Source of the DNA: Deltaproteobacteria bacterium
GTDB taxonomy: Bacteria > Desulfobacterota > Desulfomonilia > Desulfomonilales > Desulfomonilaceae
Direction: 5' to 3'
NCBI GenBank assembly: GCA_016875095.1
Contig: VGSG01000003.1
Coordinates: 62,001 to 126,000 of the forward strand
DNA: 64,000 nt
Shown here in pieces: positions 26,489 through 34,975 of the stretch. The position numbers and the translations under genes are program-made. The notes beneath the pieces were generated by a model that did no database searches, had not been told where the DNA came from, and saw nothing but the letters and a program-made list of their open reading frames with translations. The first letter of the stretch is position 1. Each line of letters opens with the position of its first letter.

Positions 26489-26761
26489 ATGATGGCGAAA
26501 TCGGCGAAAATGATCGTGTCGGCCGCGGCTCTTATGGCGCTCATCTGTGCTGCTGCGCCGGCAGACGCCGATTGGTGGGTCATCTGCTGGAATAGAAAGG
26601 TGGGGGGCGTAAGCGTCGTCGGCGTCAAGGTCTACTGCAATCAATGCTATAGTAAGAGGACGCAAGACTTTACACCGTATGCGACAAGCCCTAACTGTAA
26701 AGTGTTCTTCGATCAGCAGGAAGCAGACGAGTGGTATTCCAAGAATTGTGATTGCCCTTGA
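26489..26761 (+). CDS. Small secreted cysteine-rich protein, unknown function
   Basis: 90 residues (or 89 from the second ATG). A signal peptide ends near residue 28 (AAAPADA-DWW). The mature 62 residues hold six Cys, including a CNQC pair and a final CDC, so a small disulfide- or metal-bound fold is likely. It is 26 bases after the PilZ-like gene and 77 before the TMTC-like gene. I recognise no family. It could be a periplasmic partner of either neighbour. Confidence 0.6.
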   Translation: MMAKSAKMIVSAAALMALICAAAPADADWWVICWNRKVGGVSVVGVKVYCNQCYSKRTQDFTPYATSPNCKVFFDQQEADEWYSKNCDCP

Positions 26762-26838
26762 CCTAAGGAGTCCTTCTATCAATTGTTTCGAGAGCCCTGC
26801 TCCATTGATAGGCGGGGCCTGGACGTCCGGCCGGAGAA

Positions 26839-29817
26839 ATGAGCCAAGAAAACGAACAATCGCTATGTAAGCGGAATGGCGAGTCGCCGTCCACGTCCCC
26901 GTTCTTCTCGTGGGCTCAGATCATTTTAATCTTCCTGGTATTTCTTGTCCTGGGGTTGGCATGTCACTGGGGAGGAATGAACGCCCGCACGGTCTATGAC
27001 GGAGCGTATTTCGTCAGCGCCAAACAGCCGCTCTTGGCAAGTCACGATATGGCCCGCATACTCGGCATGATTCCGGTCAGGCCTCTGTTTGTCTTCACCT
27101 TCTATCTGAATTATCTCGCGGCCGGACTGGATCCCTTTTATTTGCGTGTCCTGAATGTGGGATTCCTGGCCGGAGCAGGCTTGGCTCTGGTTCTCCTGGT
27201 TATGACCGTTTTCCGCATTCCTGGACTGAGCCTTCCTGGTTCGATCCGAGTGAAGCAATTAGTCAGCGTGCTTATGGGGACGCTCTTTGTGATTCACCCG
27301 TTGCAAAGCTTTGTCGTCCTCTACGTCTGGCAACGAGAAGCCATCATGGCCTGTTTGTTCGTCTATTGGGGCCTTGCGGTGTACGTGGCGACTCGCTCCG
27401 GGCGCTTCGCCAATCCCTTCGTGGGGTATGGTGTCACGGCCGTGATCTTCCTCGCGGGGATGCTGAGCAAAGAAAACGTGGCGGTCCTGCCGGCGCTCAT
27501 GGTTTTGGCGGAATTGACCGTCTTCCGTCAGGGCGCGGGCCCATTGATGAAGCGAGTGGGAACCATAGCTCTGGTATTGCTTCCGAGTGTCGTCCTTTAT
27601 CTGGTGACCACCAGAATTCTCCATGGTACGCACAGTGAGATGGAACAAAGCGTTTTCGAGCGGCTCTCCCTGTATTACGCGACCGGCGGGCTGAGTATCG
27701 CGGAAGTGGCTATGACCCAGTGCAGGATCTTCTTCAGCTACGTATCAATGATGCTCTTTCCCTTCATGGGGGACGTGGAATTCATGAGGGCGGAGATCGT
27801 TTCTCGTTCGCTGCTCAATCCCCCTGAGACACTGTTGGCGGTCACCGGGGTGGTCGCGCTGGCCGTGGCAGGCTGCGCTTTGATGCGGCGCAGTCCGGTC
27901 ATAGCTTTCGGCATCCTGTTCATGGGGGTTAGCCTGCTTCCGGAATCCATGCTGATACCCCAGTACCTCTTCTTCGGATACCGGGCGATCCTTCCCATGG
28001 CGGGCTTACTGCTGATTGTGGCTCGGGGAATCCTGCCCACCGCGCAGTGGGTGTTGGAGAAGCGCGCGGTTTCGCCCGCAATCCGGTGCGGAGCTGTCGC
28101 GGGCTTGCTCGTTGCGCTGGCCGGACTGGGATGGGTCACCGCGGAACGCGCGGGACGATGGACACATATCTCCTTCTGGCAAGACCTGGTGGCGCGGCTT
28201 CCTCAGTACTCTCGCGATGTGCAAAAAATCCCGTATCTGGATATCGCGGTGAACACTATGTCGGTGCTCGCGGCGGAAGAGCGACACGGGGAGACAATGG
28301 AGGTATTTCAAAAGGTTCTTGCGGTAGACCCGGAATCGCGGGCCGTCCGGCCCAAAAACTTCGACACGGAAGCCTCTGTGGAGCAATTTCTCAAGACCTT
28401 CGGAGACACCAAGGATCGCGCCGGGGGAGCGCTGATCTGTTTGGGCGTGGCTCTTCAAGTCACCGGCAAAACCGACCAGGCCGTGGCCGTGTACCGGAAA
28501 GCTGTGGAGCTGGATCCGAATCACGCAGATGTCCACCTGGTTCTCGGAGGCGCGTTCGAGAACGCGGGCAAGCTTGACGACGCAATCGAATACTACCGAA
28601 GAGCCACGGAAACCGACCCCGGAAACGCGACCGCATACATTTGCCTGGGCAATGCCCTGAAGAAGGCCGGCAGCGTATTAGAGGCCATGCAGGAGTACGC
28701 TCGAAGCATCCAAGTGGACCCCAAATCAGTAACAGGATATCTCCATCTTGCGGGCGCTCTCCACGAAACAGGCTACTACCGGGAAGCTCTTCAAGAATAC
28801 CGGAACGCGCTCCAACTGGATGACAAGGCGGCGGAAGTTCATCACAGACTCGGACGAGTCCTTGCGAATCAGGGTCAGGTCTCAGACGCCATCAGTCATT
28901 ACAAGAAGGCGATCATCTTGCACCCTGCTCTGGCGCTTGCGCACGCGGACCTAGCCCTCTTGCTCGAAACCACCGGCCAGGTTTCTGAGGCGCTGGAGGG
29001 CTATCGCAGAGCGATGTCCGCGGACCCGGAAAACGCCGCAATTCAGATCGTTTTCGGGCGCGCTCTTGTGGGCGCCGGACACATATCCGAAGCTGCGCAA
29101 GTACTCTCCAGGGCTGTGGAGCTCGATCCCGGGCAAGGAATAGCCTACCATCTCCTGGGCATATGCCTGGAGAAGAGTGGGGACCTCAGGCAAGCGGTGA
29201 GTTATGTAGAGCGGGCCGTGGAACTTGATCCGGGCTCACCGGAGGCTCACTCGTATCTGGGCTATCTCCTTGCGAGATCCGGAGATTTTGAGAGCGGCAT
29301 CCGAGAGCTGAAGACCGGGATGATTCTAGCCCCGCATCAACCGATCGCCTATTTCTATCTTGGGTGGGCGCTGGATTTGACCGGAGCCCCATCCTTTGCC
29401 GAGGAGCACTATCGGGCCGCGATCCGGCTCAAACCGGATTTCGCGGAAGCTCATCATCGGCTGGCGCACAGCTTGTTAGCTCATGGAAAGGCGAGACAGG
29501 CGGTCGAGAGCCACCGCGCAGTCGTCAAGCTAAGCCCGGATCTCACTGAAGCGCACGCGGACCTTGCCGTGGCCCTATTACACAACGGCGAAATTGCTGA
29601 AGCAATTGTCACTTTGGGGCGAGCCCTGTCTTTGAACAAGGAGAATTCCCAGTTGTGGTACGCGATCGGACTGGCATACGCGGCCATGAAACAGAATAAG
29701 GAGGCGGTGAAATATTTCCGCAGGGCTTTAGCAATAAAGCCGGATCATGAAGCCGCGGCCGCGTATCTCGGTGAACTGGACAACGATCGAGGTCCGCGTG
29801 TGGGGTCCCGACCCTAA
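26839..29817 (+). CDS. TMTC-like membrane glycosyltransferase with long TPR tail
   Basis: 992 residues. About twelve membrane segments (25-440) carry the GT-C/TMTC-type signature 'HPLQSFVVLYVWQREAIMA' (about 153-171) and 'AGMLSKENVAVLPAL' (about 208). From about 525 to 985 come some thirteen TPR units ('GNAAYICLGNALKKAGS...' type). This is the architecture of O-mannosyltransferase-like TMTC proteins, where the TPRs hold the acceptor protein in the periplasm. One signature Glu (HP..VE) is Phe here. The likely start has no strong ribosome site. It may belong to a transcript with the two genes before it. Confidence 0.78.
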   Translation: MSQENEQSLCKRNGESPSTSPFFSWAQIILIFLVFLVLGLACHWGGMNARTVYDGAYFVSAKQPLLASHDMARILGMIPVRPLFVFTFYLNYLAAGLDPFYLRVLNVGFLAGAGLALVLLVMTVFRIPGLSLPGSIRVKQLVSVLMGTLFVIHPLQSFVVLYVWQREAIMACLFVYWGLAVYVATRSGRFANPFVGYGVTAVIFLAGMLSKENVAVLPALMVLAELTVFRQGAGPLMKRVGTIALVLLPSVVLYLVTTRILHGTHSEMEQSVFERLSLYYATGGLSIAEVAMTQCRIFFSYVSMMLFPFMGDVEFMRAEIVSRSLLNPPETLLAVTGVVALAVAGCALMRRSPVIAFGILFMGVSLLPESMLIPQYLFFGYRAILPMAGLLLIVARGILPTAQWVLEKRAVSPAIRCGAVAGLLVALAGLGWVTAERAGRWTHISFWQDLVARLPQYSRDVQKIPYLDIAVNTMSVLAAEERHGETMEVFQKVLAVDPESRAVRPKNFDTEASVEQFLKTFGDTKDRAGGALICLGVALQVTGKTDQAVAVYRKAVELDPNHADVHLVLGGAFENAGKLDDAIEYYRRATETDPGNATAYICLGNALKKAGSVLEAMQEYARSIQVDPKSVTGYLHLAGALHETGYYREALQEYRNALQLDDKAAEVHHRLGRVLANQGQVSDAISHYKKAIILHPALALAHADLALLLETTGQVSEALEGYRRAMSADPENAAIQIVFGRALVGAGHISEAAQVLSRAVELDPGQGIAYHLLGICLEKSGDLRQAVSYVERAVELDPGSPEAHSYLGYLLARSGDFESGIRELKTGMILAPHQPIAYFYLGWALDLTGAPSFAEEHYRAAIRLKPDFAEAHHRLAHSLLAHGKARQAVESHRAVVKLSPDLTEAHADLAVALLHNGEIAEAIVTLGRALSLNKENSQLWYAIGLAYAAMKQNKEAVKYFRRALAIKPDHEAAAAYLGELDNDRGPRVGSRP

Positions 29818-30271
29818 AAAGTGAAGAATTTTTCTTGAGGCTACTCAACAGAATTTTGGGTCCTTGACAGCGGGTCTTTGACCGTTTGGGCAGGGGCGCG
29901 CCCTTGCCCTGGGTTGACAGCGGTCCGCGGCCGCGCGTAACATCTTTATGGACGCAGTATGCATTCCTGTGGCGATTCGGCCATAGAAGTTTTCGGGAAT
30001 TGAATGGACCATTATTGAGATGGCGTATGTGCGGATAATTATTGAACAGCTCTCGGGGAGACCAAGCAACCACGCTGGCAGGCCGGAATTCTGAAGAAGT
30101 AAGACGTAGATGAGGCGGGGGGGGGGGGACGTACTTGAGCCGTGGATTTGTCCGCTGATGAACAGGTTATTCGCAGTCGCGGTGGTGCGAATGTAAGGTC
30201 CCGAGGACGCCGAGACCCTCAACGGAAATTCTTGCATTGATGCGAGCACAGCGTTTCAGGGAGTATGAACT
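29818..30271 (+). other. 454-base gap: hairpin, direct repeats and a G12 tract
   Basis: The gap contains an imperfect hairpin gggcaggggc/gcccttgccc (about 29887-29909), probably the terminator of the TMTC-like gene, and two copies of TTGACAGCGG about 45 bases apart. Near its end is a run of 12 G (30117-30128). No protein-coding frame is convincing. It must hold the promoter of the FecR-like gene. Confidence 0.5.
30117..30128 (+). repeat. Homopolymeric G12 tract
   Basis: Twelve consecutive G residues about 144 bases before the ATG of the FecR-like surface/exported protein. Tracts this long slip during replication and can vary promoter spacing or leader structure. It is the longest homopolymer I noticed in the window. 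Confidence 0.85.
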
Positions 30272-31768
30272 ATGACCAAGCAATTGAGTCGACGGACGCT
30301 CATGGTATGCGCGGGAGTCGTTCTTTCGTGCCTCTTCTTCATCTCCACGGTTCTCGCTGCGGACCCGAATGGGACGATACGCCGCGTCCAGGGCCAGGGT
30401 TTTCTCTTGCGCGCGGGGCAGGCGGAACCCGCGCCGGCAAAAGCGGGAGATCCCACCTTTCTCCAGGACACAATAATGACCGATAGCGCCACTGACAGTA
30501 AAATGTGGTGGCGGGGCCAGAGCAGGTATCAGAGCGATGTGTCCCTGGGGCGAGGCTCGGTGTTCCGGTTCGCAGGCTTCGAAACCTCCGGTCCCTCGTC
30601 GCAGTTCGCCGGACAGATGTTACAGGGGATTGTCCGATTTAGGAAGAAGCTCCCCCAAACAAATCCTCCCTCCTCTTTTGTGGTTCTCTCGCCCACAGCG
30701 TTCACCGCGGTCATGCCCACTGCCGACACAGCGGACTTCGTCGTTGAAGCGGTCACCGATGTCAGGACATCCATAACGTGCATCCGAGGTGAACTTCTCG
30801 TGTTCAGCATCCGAGAGGACTTGCAGGAGGAAAAGCGCCTCTTGAGGTCCTGTCAGGCCGTTATCGTCGAGAAGGACCAGCCGCCGTCAAGTATTATGCA
30901 AGTGTCTCCCGAGTACATGCGGGCGCTCATCGATTTCACCACAATCCCGGACACCCTCCCCCGCGATGTCCCGTCATGCAGGACCTTCCCTCCTCCACGT
31001 TCGCCGGTGCCCCCTATCTACTATGAACCAATAGATCCGGGGATCGTCGTGGTACCCGGTTTCGGCCCGGGTCTCGTGCCGGTGCCCATTCCGGTTCCGG
31101 TCTACCCCACTACTCCCACGACTCCAACTGTGCCCACGACTCCAACTGTGCCCACAACTCCAACTGTGCCCACGACTCCAACTGTGCCCACAACACCTAC
31201 TACGCCCACAACTCCTACTATTCCCACGATACCAACAGCGGCGACAACGCCGACCATACCTACTTTGCCAACAAGGCCGACTATTCCGACCGTTCTCACT
31301 TTTCCCACCGGGGTCACGATTCCCACGCGGCCAACGCTGCCCACGGGGCCTCTGACATTCCCCACAGTTCTTACGCTGCCCACGGGGCCGGTCACACTGC
31401 CGACGCGCTTCACTCTTCCCACAAGCCCGGTGGTTCCGACGCGGCTGACGCTACCAACGGGCGTTACGGTTCCGACGAGGGTGACCCTGCCCACAGGACC
31501 CATTACGATTCCGACGCGGGTGCTCACACCGACCGGTTTGACCGTTATGCCGACAAGGGTAACGCTCTCCACGCGGCCAATCACGGTTCCGACGAGAGTA
31601 CCGACTCCGACGAGGGTCCTCACACCGACCGGCGCGACCGGCATGATCAGTCCGACGAGACAGATCAGTCCACGGCAAATGACCCCGCAGCAGCAGATAA
31701 CTCCGAGGCAAATCACTCCGCAGCTTGACGAAGGAGCGCAACGGCCGAGGAGGAAGGGAGCTGAATAA
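30272..31768 (+). CDS. Exported FecR-like protein with long Pro/Thr repeat tail
   Basis: 498 residues with a signal peptide (about 1-29, ending VLA-ADP). Residues about 35-210 look like a FecR-type beta domain ('TIRRVQGQGFLLRAG', 'LGRGSVFRFAGFE', 'FVVLSPTAFTAVMPT', 'TSITCIRGELLVF'). From about 278 to 470 the sequence is a Pro/Thr-rich repeat, starting with four PTTPTV units and then degenerate '.PT' triplets, and it ends in a Gln/Arg-rich tail. The tail resembles cell-wall or surface stalks, which may be O-glycosylated on Thr. A GT-C protein lies just upstream. A terminator hairpin follows. No sigma factor or receptor is nearby, so this is not a classical FecIR system. Confidence 0.7.
   Translation: MTKQLSRRTLMVCAGVVLSCLFFISTVLAADPNGTIRRVQGQGFLLRAGQAEPAPAKAGDPTFLQDTIMTDSATDSKMWWRGQSRYQSDVSLGRGSVFRFAGFETSGPSSQFAGQMLQGIVRFRKKLPQTNPPSSFVVLSPTAFTAVMPTADTADFVVEAVTDVRTSITCIRGELLVFSIREDLQEEKRLLRSCQAVIVEKDQPPSSIMQVSPEYMRALIDFTTIPDTLPRDVPSCRTFPPPRSPVPPIYYEPIDPGIVVVPGFGPGLVPVPIPVPVYPTTPTTPTVPTTPTVPTTPTVPTTPTVPTTPTTPTTPTIPTIPTAATTPTIPTLPTRPTIPTVLTFPTGVTIPTRPTLPTGPLTFPTVLTLPTGPVTLPTRFTLPTSPVVPTRLTLPTGVTVPTRVTLPTGPITIPTRVLTPTGLTVMPTRVTLSTRPITVPTRVPTPTRVLTPTGATGMISPTRQISPRQMTPQQQITPRQITPQLDEGAQRPRRKGAE
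31115..31186 (+). repeat. 18-bp tandem repeat, four units, inside the FecR-like gene
   Basis: Four near-identical copies of cccacgactccaactgtg, each encoding P-T-T-P-T-V (residues 282-305); copy 3 differs by one base. More degenerate Pro/Thr codon repeats follow to about 31700. Units of 18 bases keep the frame if copies are gained or lost. Confidence 0.9.
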
Positions 31769-31809
31769 CGGAGGGTTCCTAACCTAACATCCTTAATTTA
31801 CGAGCAAAC

Positions 31810-31848
31810 ACTCCGAGGGAGCCTATTATGATAGACTTCCCTCGGAGT
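31810..31848. terminator. Rho-independent-like terminator after the FecR-like gene
   Basis: An 11-base perfect stem, actccgaggga (31810-31820) with tccctcggagt (31838-31848), a 17-base loop, then TTTCTGTCTGTG. It lies between the convergent FecR-like gene and the receiver gene. Confidence 0.65.
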
Positions 31849-31904
31849 TTCTGTCTGTGCGGGTCTTTGGGAAGAAAGGAAGCAACGGTCATTGCGATAT
31901 GCCG

Positions 31905-32327
31905 CTACTGCGGCCCGCGTTGCTGGGACCTCTTCTTCTGATATTCGTATGATTCAAGGATCTTCTCCACGAGTTCGTCCAGTTCACAGGGCTTGGTGAG
32001 ATAATCGAACGCGCCGAAACGAATACCCTCTCGCGCGGCCTGTTCGGACCCGTGGCCGGTGAGCATAATGACGGCCATCCCAGGAACCATTTGCTTAAAT
32101 ATTTTCAGCACTTCGATGCCGTCAATGTCCTCCATCTTGAGGTCGAGCACGGCCACATCAAAGTCCTCGTGTCGGACTGCTTGGATCCCCTGGGCGCCGC
32201 TGACCGCGGACTTGACCTCAAATCCTCTTTTTGCCAGCCGTTTGGCGAGAACATTCACATAGGCCACTTCATCGTCCACAAGCAGCAACTTGATGCTGGG
32301 AACTTCTGAAGATCCGTTGGCGGTCAT
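31905..32327 (-). CDS. Single-domain response regulator (receiver)
   Basis: 140 residues. A complete receiver: DDE (18-20) acid pocket, phospho-acceptor D62 (VLDLKM), 'MLTGHG' with the switch Thr, and Lys in 'LTKPCE'. A short charged tail follows and there is no output domain. It starts 3 bases after the stop of the sensor kinase, so the pair is one operon and the kinase is the evident partner. It is paralogous to the receiver at 34374 (both have 'RLAKR', 'AVSG', 'TKPCE/MKPCE'). Output is presumably by protein contact. Confidence 0.92.
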   Translation of the reverse strand: MTANGSSEVPSIKLLLVDDEVAYVNVLAKRLAKRGFEVKSAVSGAQGIQAVRHEDFDVAVLDLKMEDIDGIEVLKIFKQMVPGMAVIMLTGHGSEQAAREGIRFGAFDYLTKPCELDELVEKILESYEYQKKRSQQRGPQ

Positions 32328-32330
32328 GGG

Positions 32331-34034
32331 TCAGCTCTCGTGTGTCGAATCCTTGCGAACAGGGAATTTCACGTGAAAAGTTGTGCCCAGTCCTTCCGCG
32401 GTGTTCACCGTGATCTCACCGTCAGCCTTCTTGACGATTCCGTAGCATATGGACAACCCGAGCCCCGTGCCTTTGCCCACCGGTTTGGTCGTGAAAAAGG
32501 GGTCGAAGATACGCGGCAAGACATATTTTGGAATGCCCGTCCCATCGTCCGCGATGTCCACGGCGACGAAATTGCCTTCGATGCGGGTCGTGACTTTGAC
32601 GCTGCCGCCCTTCGGTTCAACCGCGTCCACGGCATTATTGATCAAGTTGACAAACACTTGTTGAGCCTCTGTAGGAGAAATGCGCACCGCGGGCAAGTCG
32701 TCAGCCAATACGGAAATCACTTTCACGTTCCCGTACCTGACCCGTTGCCGGCAGAGCGAGACCGCATCGCGGACGACTTCATTCAACTGGATTCTCTTGG
32801 GAGTGGGATCGGTTTTGCGTGCAAAGCTCAGGAGCTTGTGGGTGATCTGTTTGCAGCGAGCGCCCTGGGATCGAATCTGATTAACGGATCGCTGGAATTC
32901 CTCGCGGTTCGGACACGTGTCCGGAGGCTCCTCGTCCAAGAGGTCCTGGATCCAACCGGCCTCTTCCACCATGACCGCGACGGGATTGTTGATCTCATGC
33001 GCGATCCCTGCGGCCAATTCGCCCAACGAGGCCAGCTTCCCCGCCTCGATGATTTGCTCGTTCATCATCTCCTTTTCGCGGTCAACCTGTGCAATCCGCT
33101 CTACCAGTCTCAAGGAGAGGACAATCGCGACGACGATAATCGCGACTATTCCGGCCAAGGATATGGCTACGGTGATATTGCGAGCAGTGTACAATGCGGA
33201 ATACGCGTCCGCTTCAGATTGCTGGAACGCCAGGACCCACTCGCCCTTCTTAAGCCGGGACATGACGTATATTACGTTTGCGCCGAACCATGTTGGGCTC
33301 TCGATGGTCCCGACCTGTTCATCAGCTTTTGAGTCGGCCCTTAGGAAGCTCAGATATGGCTCTTTGAACGGGATGACTTCGGAGCGCGGTTTAGTCTGAA
33401 ATTCTCCCCTCTTGTTCAGGATAAAGGCAAAACCGGTCTCGCCGATGCGAATGCTCTCCACTAACGAATTAAAGCTGTCGAAATCAACGGTAGCCCGCAG
33501 GATATACCTTTGGCCCTTGTGCTCCCCGCGAGCGGTCACGATGAAATGGGGGATTCCTCTCAGGCCGGGGAAAACGTCGCTGATATAATAATCCCTTTGG
33601 ATGGCCTCTTTGAACCACGGCGCCTGAGCGTAATGCGCCCGGCGCAATTCAAACGGCCCCGCGTAAGCCACTTGAAGGCCCTGTTCGTTGACGAGCCCCA
33701 GATCCACAAACCCATGACTGTAGTACTTCTGTAAGTTAGCCAGCCTGTCCCGGAGCAGCGCGTCTTCAGCCAGCTCGTCAAAGTTGTACGTGGCCGCGGT
33801 AATCTGAATATTTGCCAATCGCTCATTCAAGAAACTGTCGATGTTCTGCTGATGCTCTCTGATCACTACCTTCAGGTGATCGAGCACCTTCCGCTCATAA
33901 AAAGATGCAAAGTAATACCGGAGGACGCCGGAGATCAGAATCAGAGGAACGACCGACACAGCCACGATGATCAAGACGATATTTCTCGTCAGGGTCCGGT
34001 AATATATGCTACCGTGCTTTTCTTCCGGCTTCAT
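32331..34034 (-). CDS. Membrane sensor histidine kinase with extracytoplasmic Cache-like domain
   Basis: 567 residues from the ATG at 34034 (GAGG eight bases upstream); upstream in-frame codons are not needed. TM1 (about 15-38), a periplasmic dCache-like domain (about 45-280, with 'YAQAPWFKEAIQRDYYISDVFPGLRGIPHF'), TM2 (about 288-312), then a HisKA domain with the phospho-His in 'GIAHEINNP' (about 345) and a HATPase domain with N ('NLINNAVDAV'), G1 ('DIADDGTGIP') and G2 ('GKGTGLGLSIC') boxes. It autophosphorylates on a periplasmic signal and passes phosphate to the adjacent receiver. The ligand is unknown. Confidence 0.92.
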   Translation of the reverse strand: MKPEEKHGSIYYRTLTRNIVLIIVAVSVVPLILISGVLRYYFASFYERKVLDHLKVVIREHQQNIDSFLNERLANIQITAATYNFDELAEDALLRDRLANLQKYYSHGFVDLGLVNEQGLQVAYAGPFELRRAHYAQAPWFKEAIQRDYYISDVFPGLRGIPHFIVTARGEHKGQRYILRATVDFDSFNSLVESIRIGETGFAFILNKRGEFQTKPRSEVIPFKEPYLSFLRADSKADEQVGTIESPTWFGANVIYVMSRLKKGEWVLAFQQSEADAYSALYTARNITVAISLAGIVAIIVVAIVLSLRLVERIAQVDREKEMMNEQIIEAGKLASLGELAAGIAHEINNPVAVMVEEAGWIQDLLDEEPPDTCPNREEFQRSVNQIRSQGARCKQITHKLLSFARKTDPTPKRIQLNEVVRDAVSLCRQRVRYGNVKVISVLADDLPAVRISPTEAQQVFVNLINNAVDAVEPKGGSVKVTTRIEGNFVAVDIADDGTGIPKYVLPRIFDPFFTTKPVGKGTGLGLSICYGIVKKADGEITVNTAEGLGTTFHVKFPVRKDSTHES

Positions 34035-34293
34035 CCGAAACCTCGAATGTCCGTCTTGTCGGGTTATTGAGAACTCCTCCGCCCAAATGTGGCGCCGCGG
34101 ATCCGGGCCGACGGGTGGGACAAGCATCCGAGACTGTCATTCCTGAATAGACAGGCGATCCCGCGAAGCGTGTCGGGAAATCCGGTCAGGTACGCGCTGC
34201 CGTGCCATCACTTATATGGGCCGTTGGGCGCCGGTGTTTCCTTTGCAGTGCATGCGGCCGCAAATTGACAAAGTAGGAGTTTTTGGTGGAGGG

Positions 34294-34335
34294 GTCCGGG
34301 GAGGCCCCTTTTCGCAGAAAGGGGCCTCCCCGGAC
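34294..34335. terminator. 18-bp perfect palindrome after the receiver gene
   Basis: Arms gtccggggaggccccttt (34294-34311) and its exact reverse complement (34318-34335) with a six-base loop. It lies 39 bases after the stop of the receiver at 34374 on the minus strand and about 260 bases before the kinase gene. It separates the antiporter transcript from the kinase operon. It belongs to the same style of palindromes as 7554-7586 and 10662-10698. Confidence 0.68.
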
Positions 34336-34373
34336 TATCCTCGGCTAGAAACCCCTGGATCTTGCAGCAGCGT

Positions 34374-34808
34374 CTAATCCCCGCGGCGCATGGCGATGTG
34401 CTGCGCGCGTGCCTCTGCGATCTTTTCTTCGTGCTTGGCTTTCTTTGACTTAGCTTCTTTGACCTTGGCCACCAGCACGTCCATTTCACAGGGCTTCATC
34501 AGGTAGTCCAGGGCGCCCTGCTTCATCCCTTCTATGGCGGATTCAATCGTGGCATGGCCGGTGAGCATAATGACTTCCAGCAGCGGATGAGCCGTTTTGA
34601 TCGCGCGCAGGGTCTCAATTCCGTCCATCCCGGGCATCTTCACGTCCAAGACCACCACGTCGATGTGTGATTCCTGTTTGAGTTTCTCCAGCGCTTCGGG
34701 GCCGCTCACAGCCGTAAATACGTTGAATTCCCTCTTTGCAAGGCGCCGCGAGAGCGCCTCGACGAATGCGCTTTCATCATCGACCAGCAAGACCCTTGTA
34801 TCCATCAT
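34374..34808 (-). CDS. Single-domain response regulator with basic coiled C-terminal tail
   Basis: 144 residues (143 from the second Met). Receiver residues are intact: D10/D11, phospho-acceptor D55 ('VVVLDVKMPGMDG'), 'MLTGHAT' and Lys in 'LMKPCE'. After about residue 115 a Lys/Glu/Ala-rich helix ('KEAKSKKAKHEEKIAEARAQ') forms a tail in place of an output domain. It is the last gene of the antiporter transcript, after the cyclic-nucleotide-fold protein. The kinase at 32331 is the nearest possible phosphate donor. Control of the antiporter or a neighbour by contact is inferred. Confidence 0.9.
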   Translation of the reverse strand: MMDTRVLLVDDESAFVEALSRRLAKREFNVFTAVSGPEALEKLKQESHIDVVVLDVKMPGMDGIETLRAIKTAHPLLEVIMLTGHATIESAIEGMKQGALDYLMKPCEMDVLVAKVKEAKSKKAKHEEKIAEARAQHIAMRRGD

Positions 34809-34838
34809 GTATATTCTCCCTTTGCACAGTCATGCAAT

Positions 34839-34928
34839 CTAGTAGCGGATCAACAGAAAAACCGACGAGAAAATCAAACTGACGATGGTCATGGCCGCGG
34901 TCCCTGCGCTACCCAGAAACGCTAACAA
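34839..34928 (-). CDS. Possible 29-residue membrane peptide
   Basis: In the 167-base gap between the receiver and the cyclic-nucleotide-fold gene, the minus strand encodes (M)LAFLGSAGTAAMTIVSLI... ending FLLIRY with TAG at 34839-34841. It is one hydrophobic helix with a single basic residue at the end, the profile of small membrane proteins. The start would be TTG, with AAAAGGTGA upstream at long spacing. The evidence is weak. Confidence 0.28.
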   Translation of the reverse strand: MLAFLGSAGTAAMTIVSLIFSSVFLLIRY

Positions 34929-34975
34929 AGCGATTTCTTGTCACCTTTTCACTTCACCACCCGTGATATGCTCGA

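Noticed and set aside
31115-31186. CRISPR array
   Set aside because: The 18-bp units are directly adjacent, have no spacers and code in frame for protein repeats.
31102-31716. Minus-strand Gly/Val repeat protein
   Set aside because: It is the mirror of the Pro/Thr repeat of the FecR-like gene, with no start signal of its own.
30272-31768. FecR anti-sigma factor
   Set aside because: The protein has a cleavable signal peptide, no cytoplasmic N-terminal anti-sigma segment and no FecI-type sigma factor gene beside it.
32340-33332. Plus-strand frame of 330 codons
   Set aside because: It is antisense to the histidine kinase, which has all catalytic boxes; no support for a gene here.
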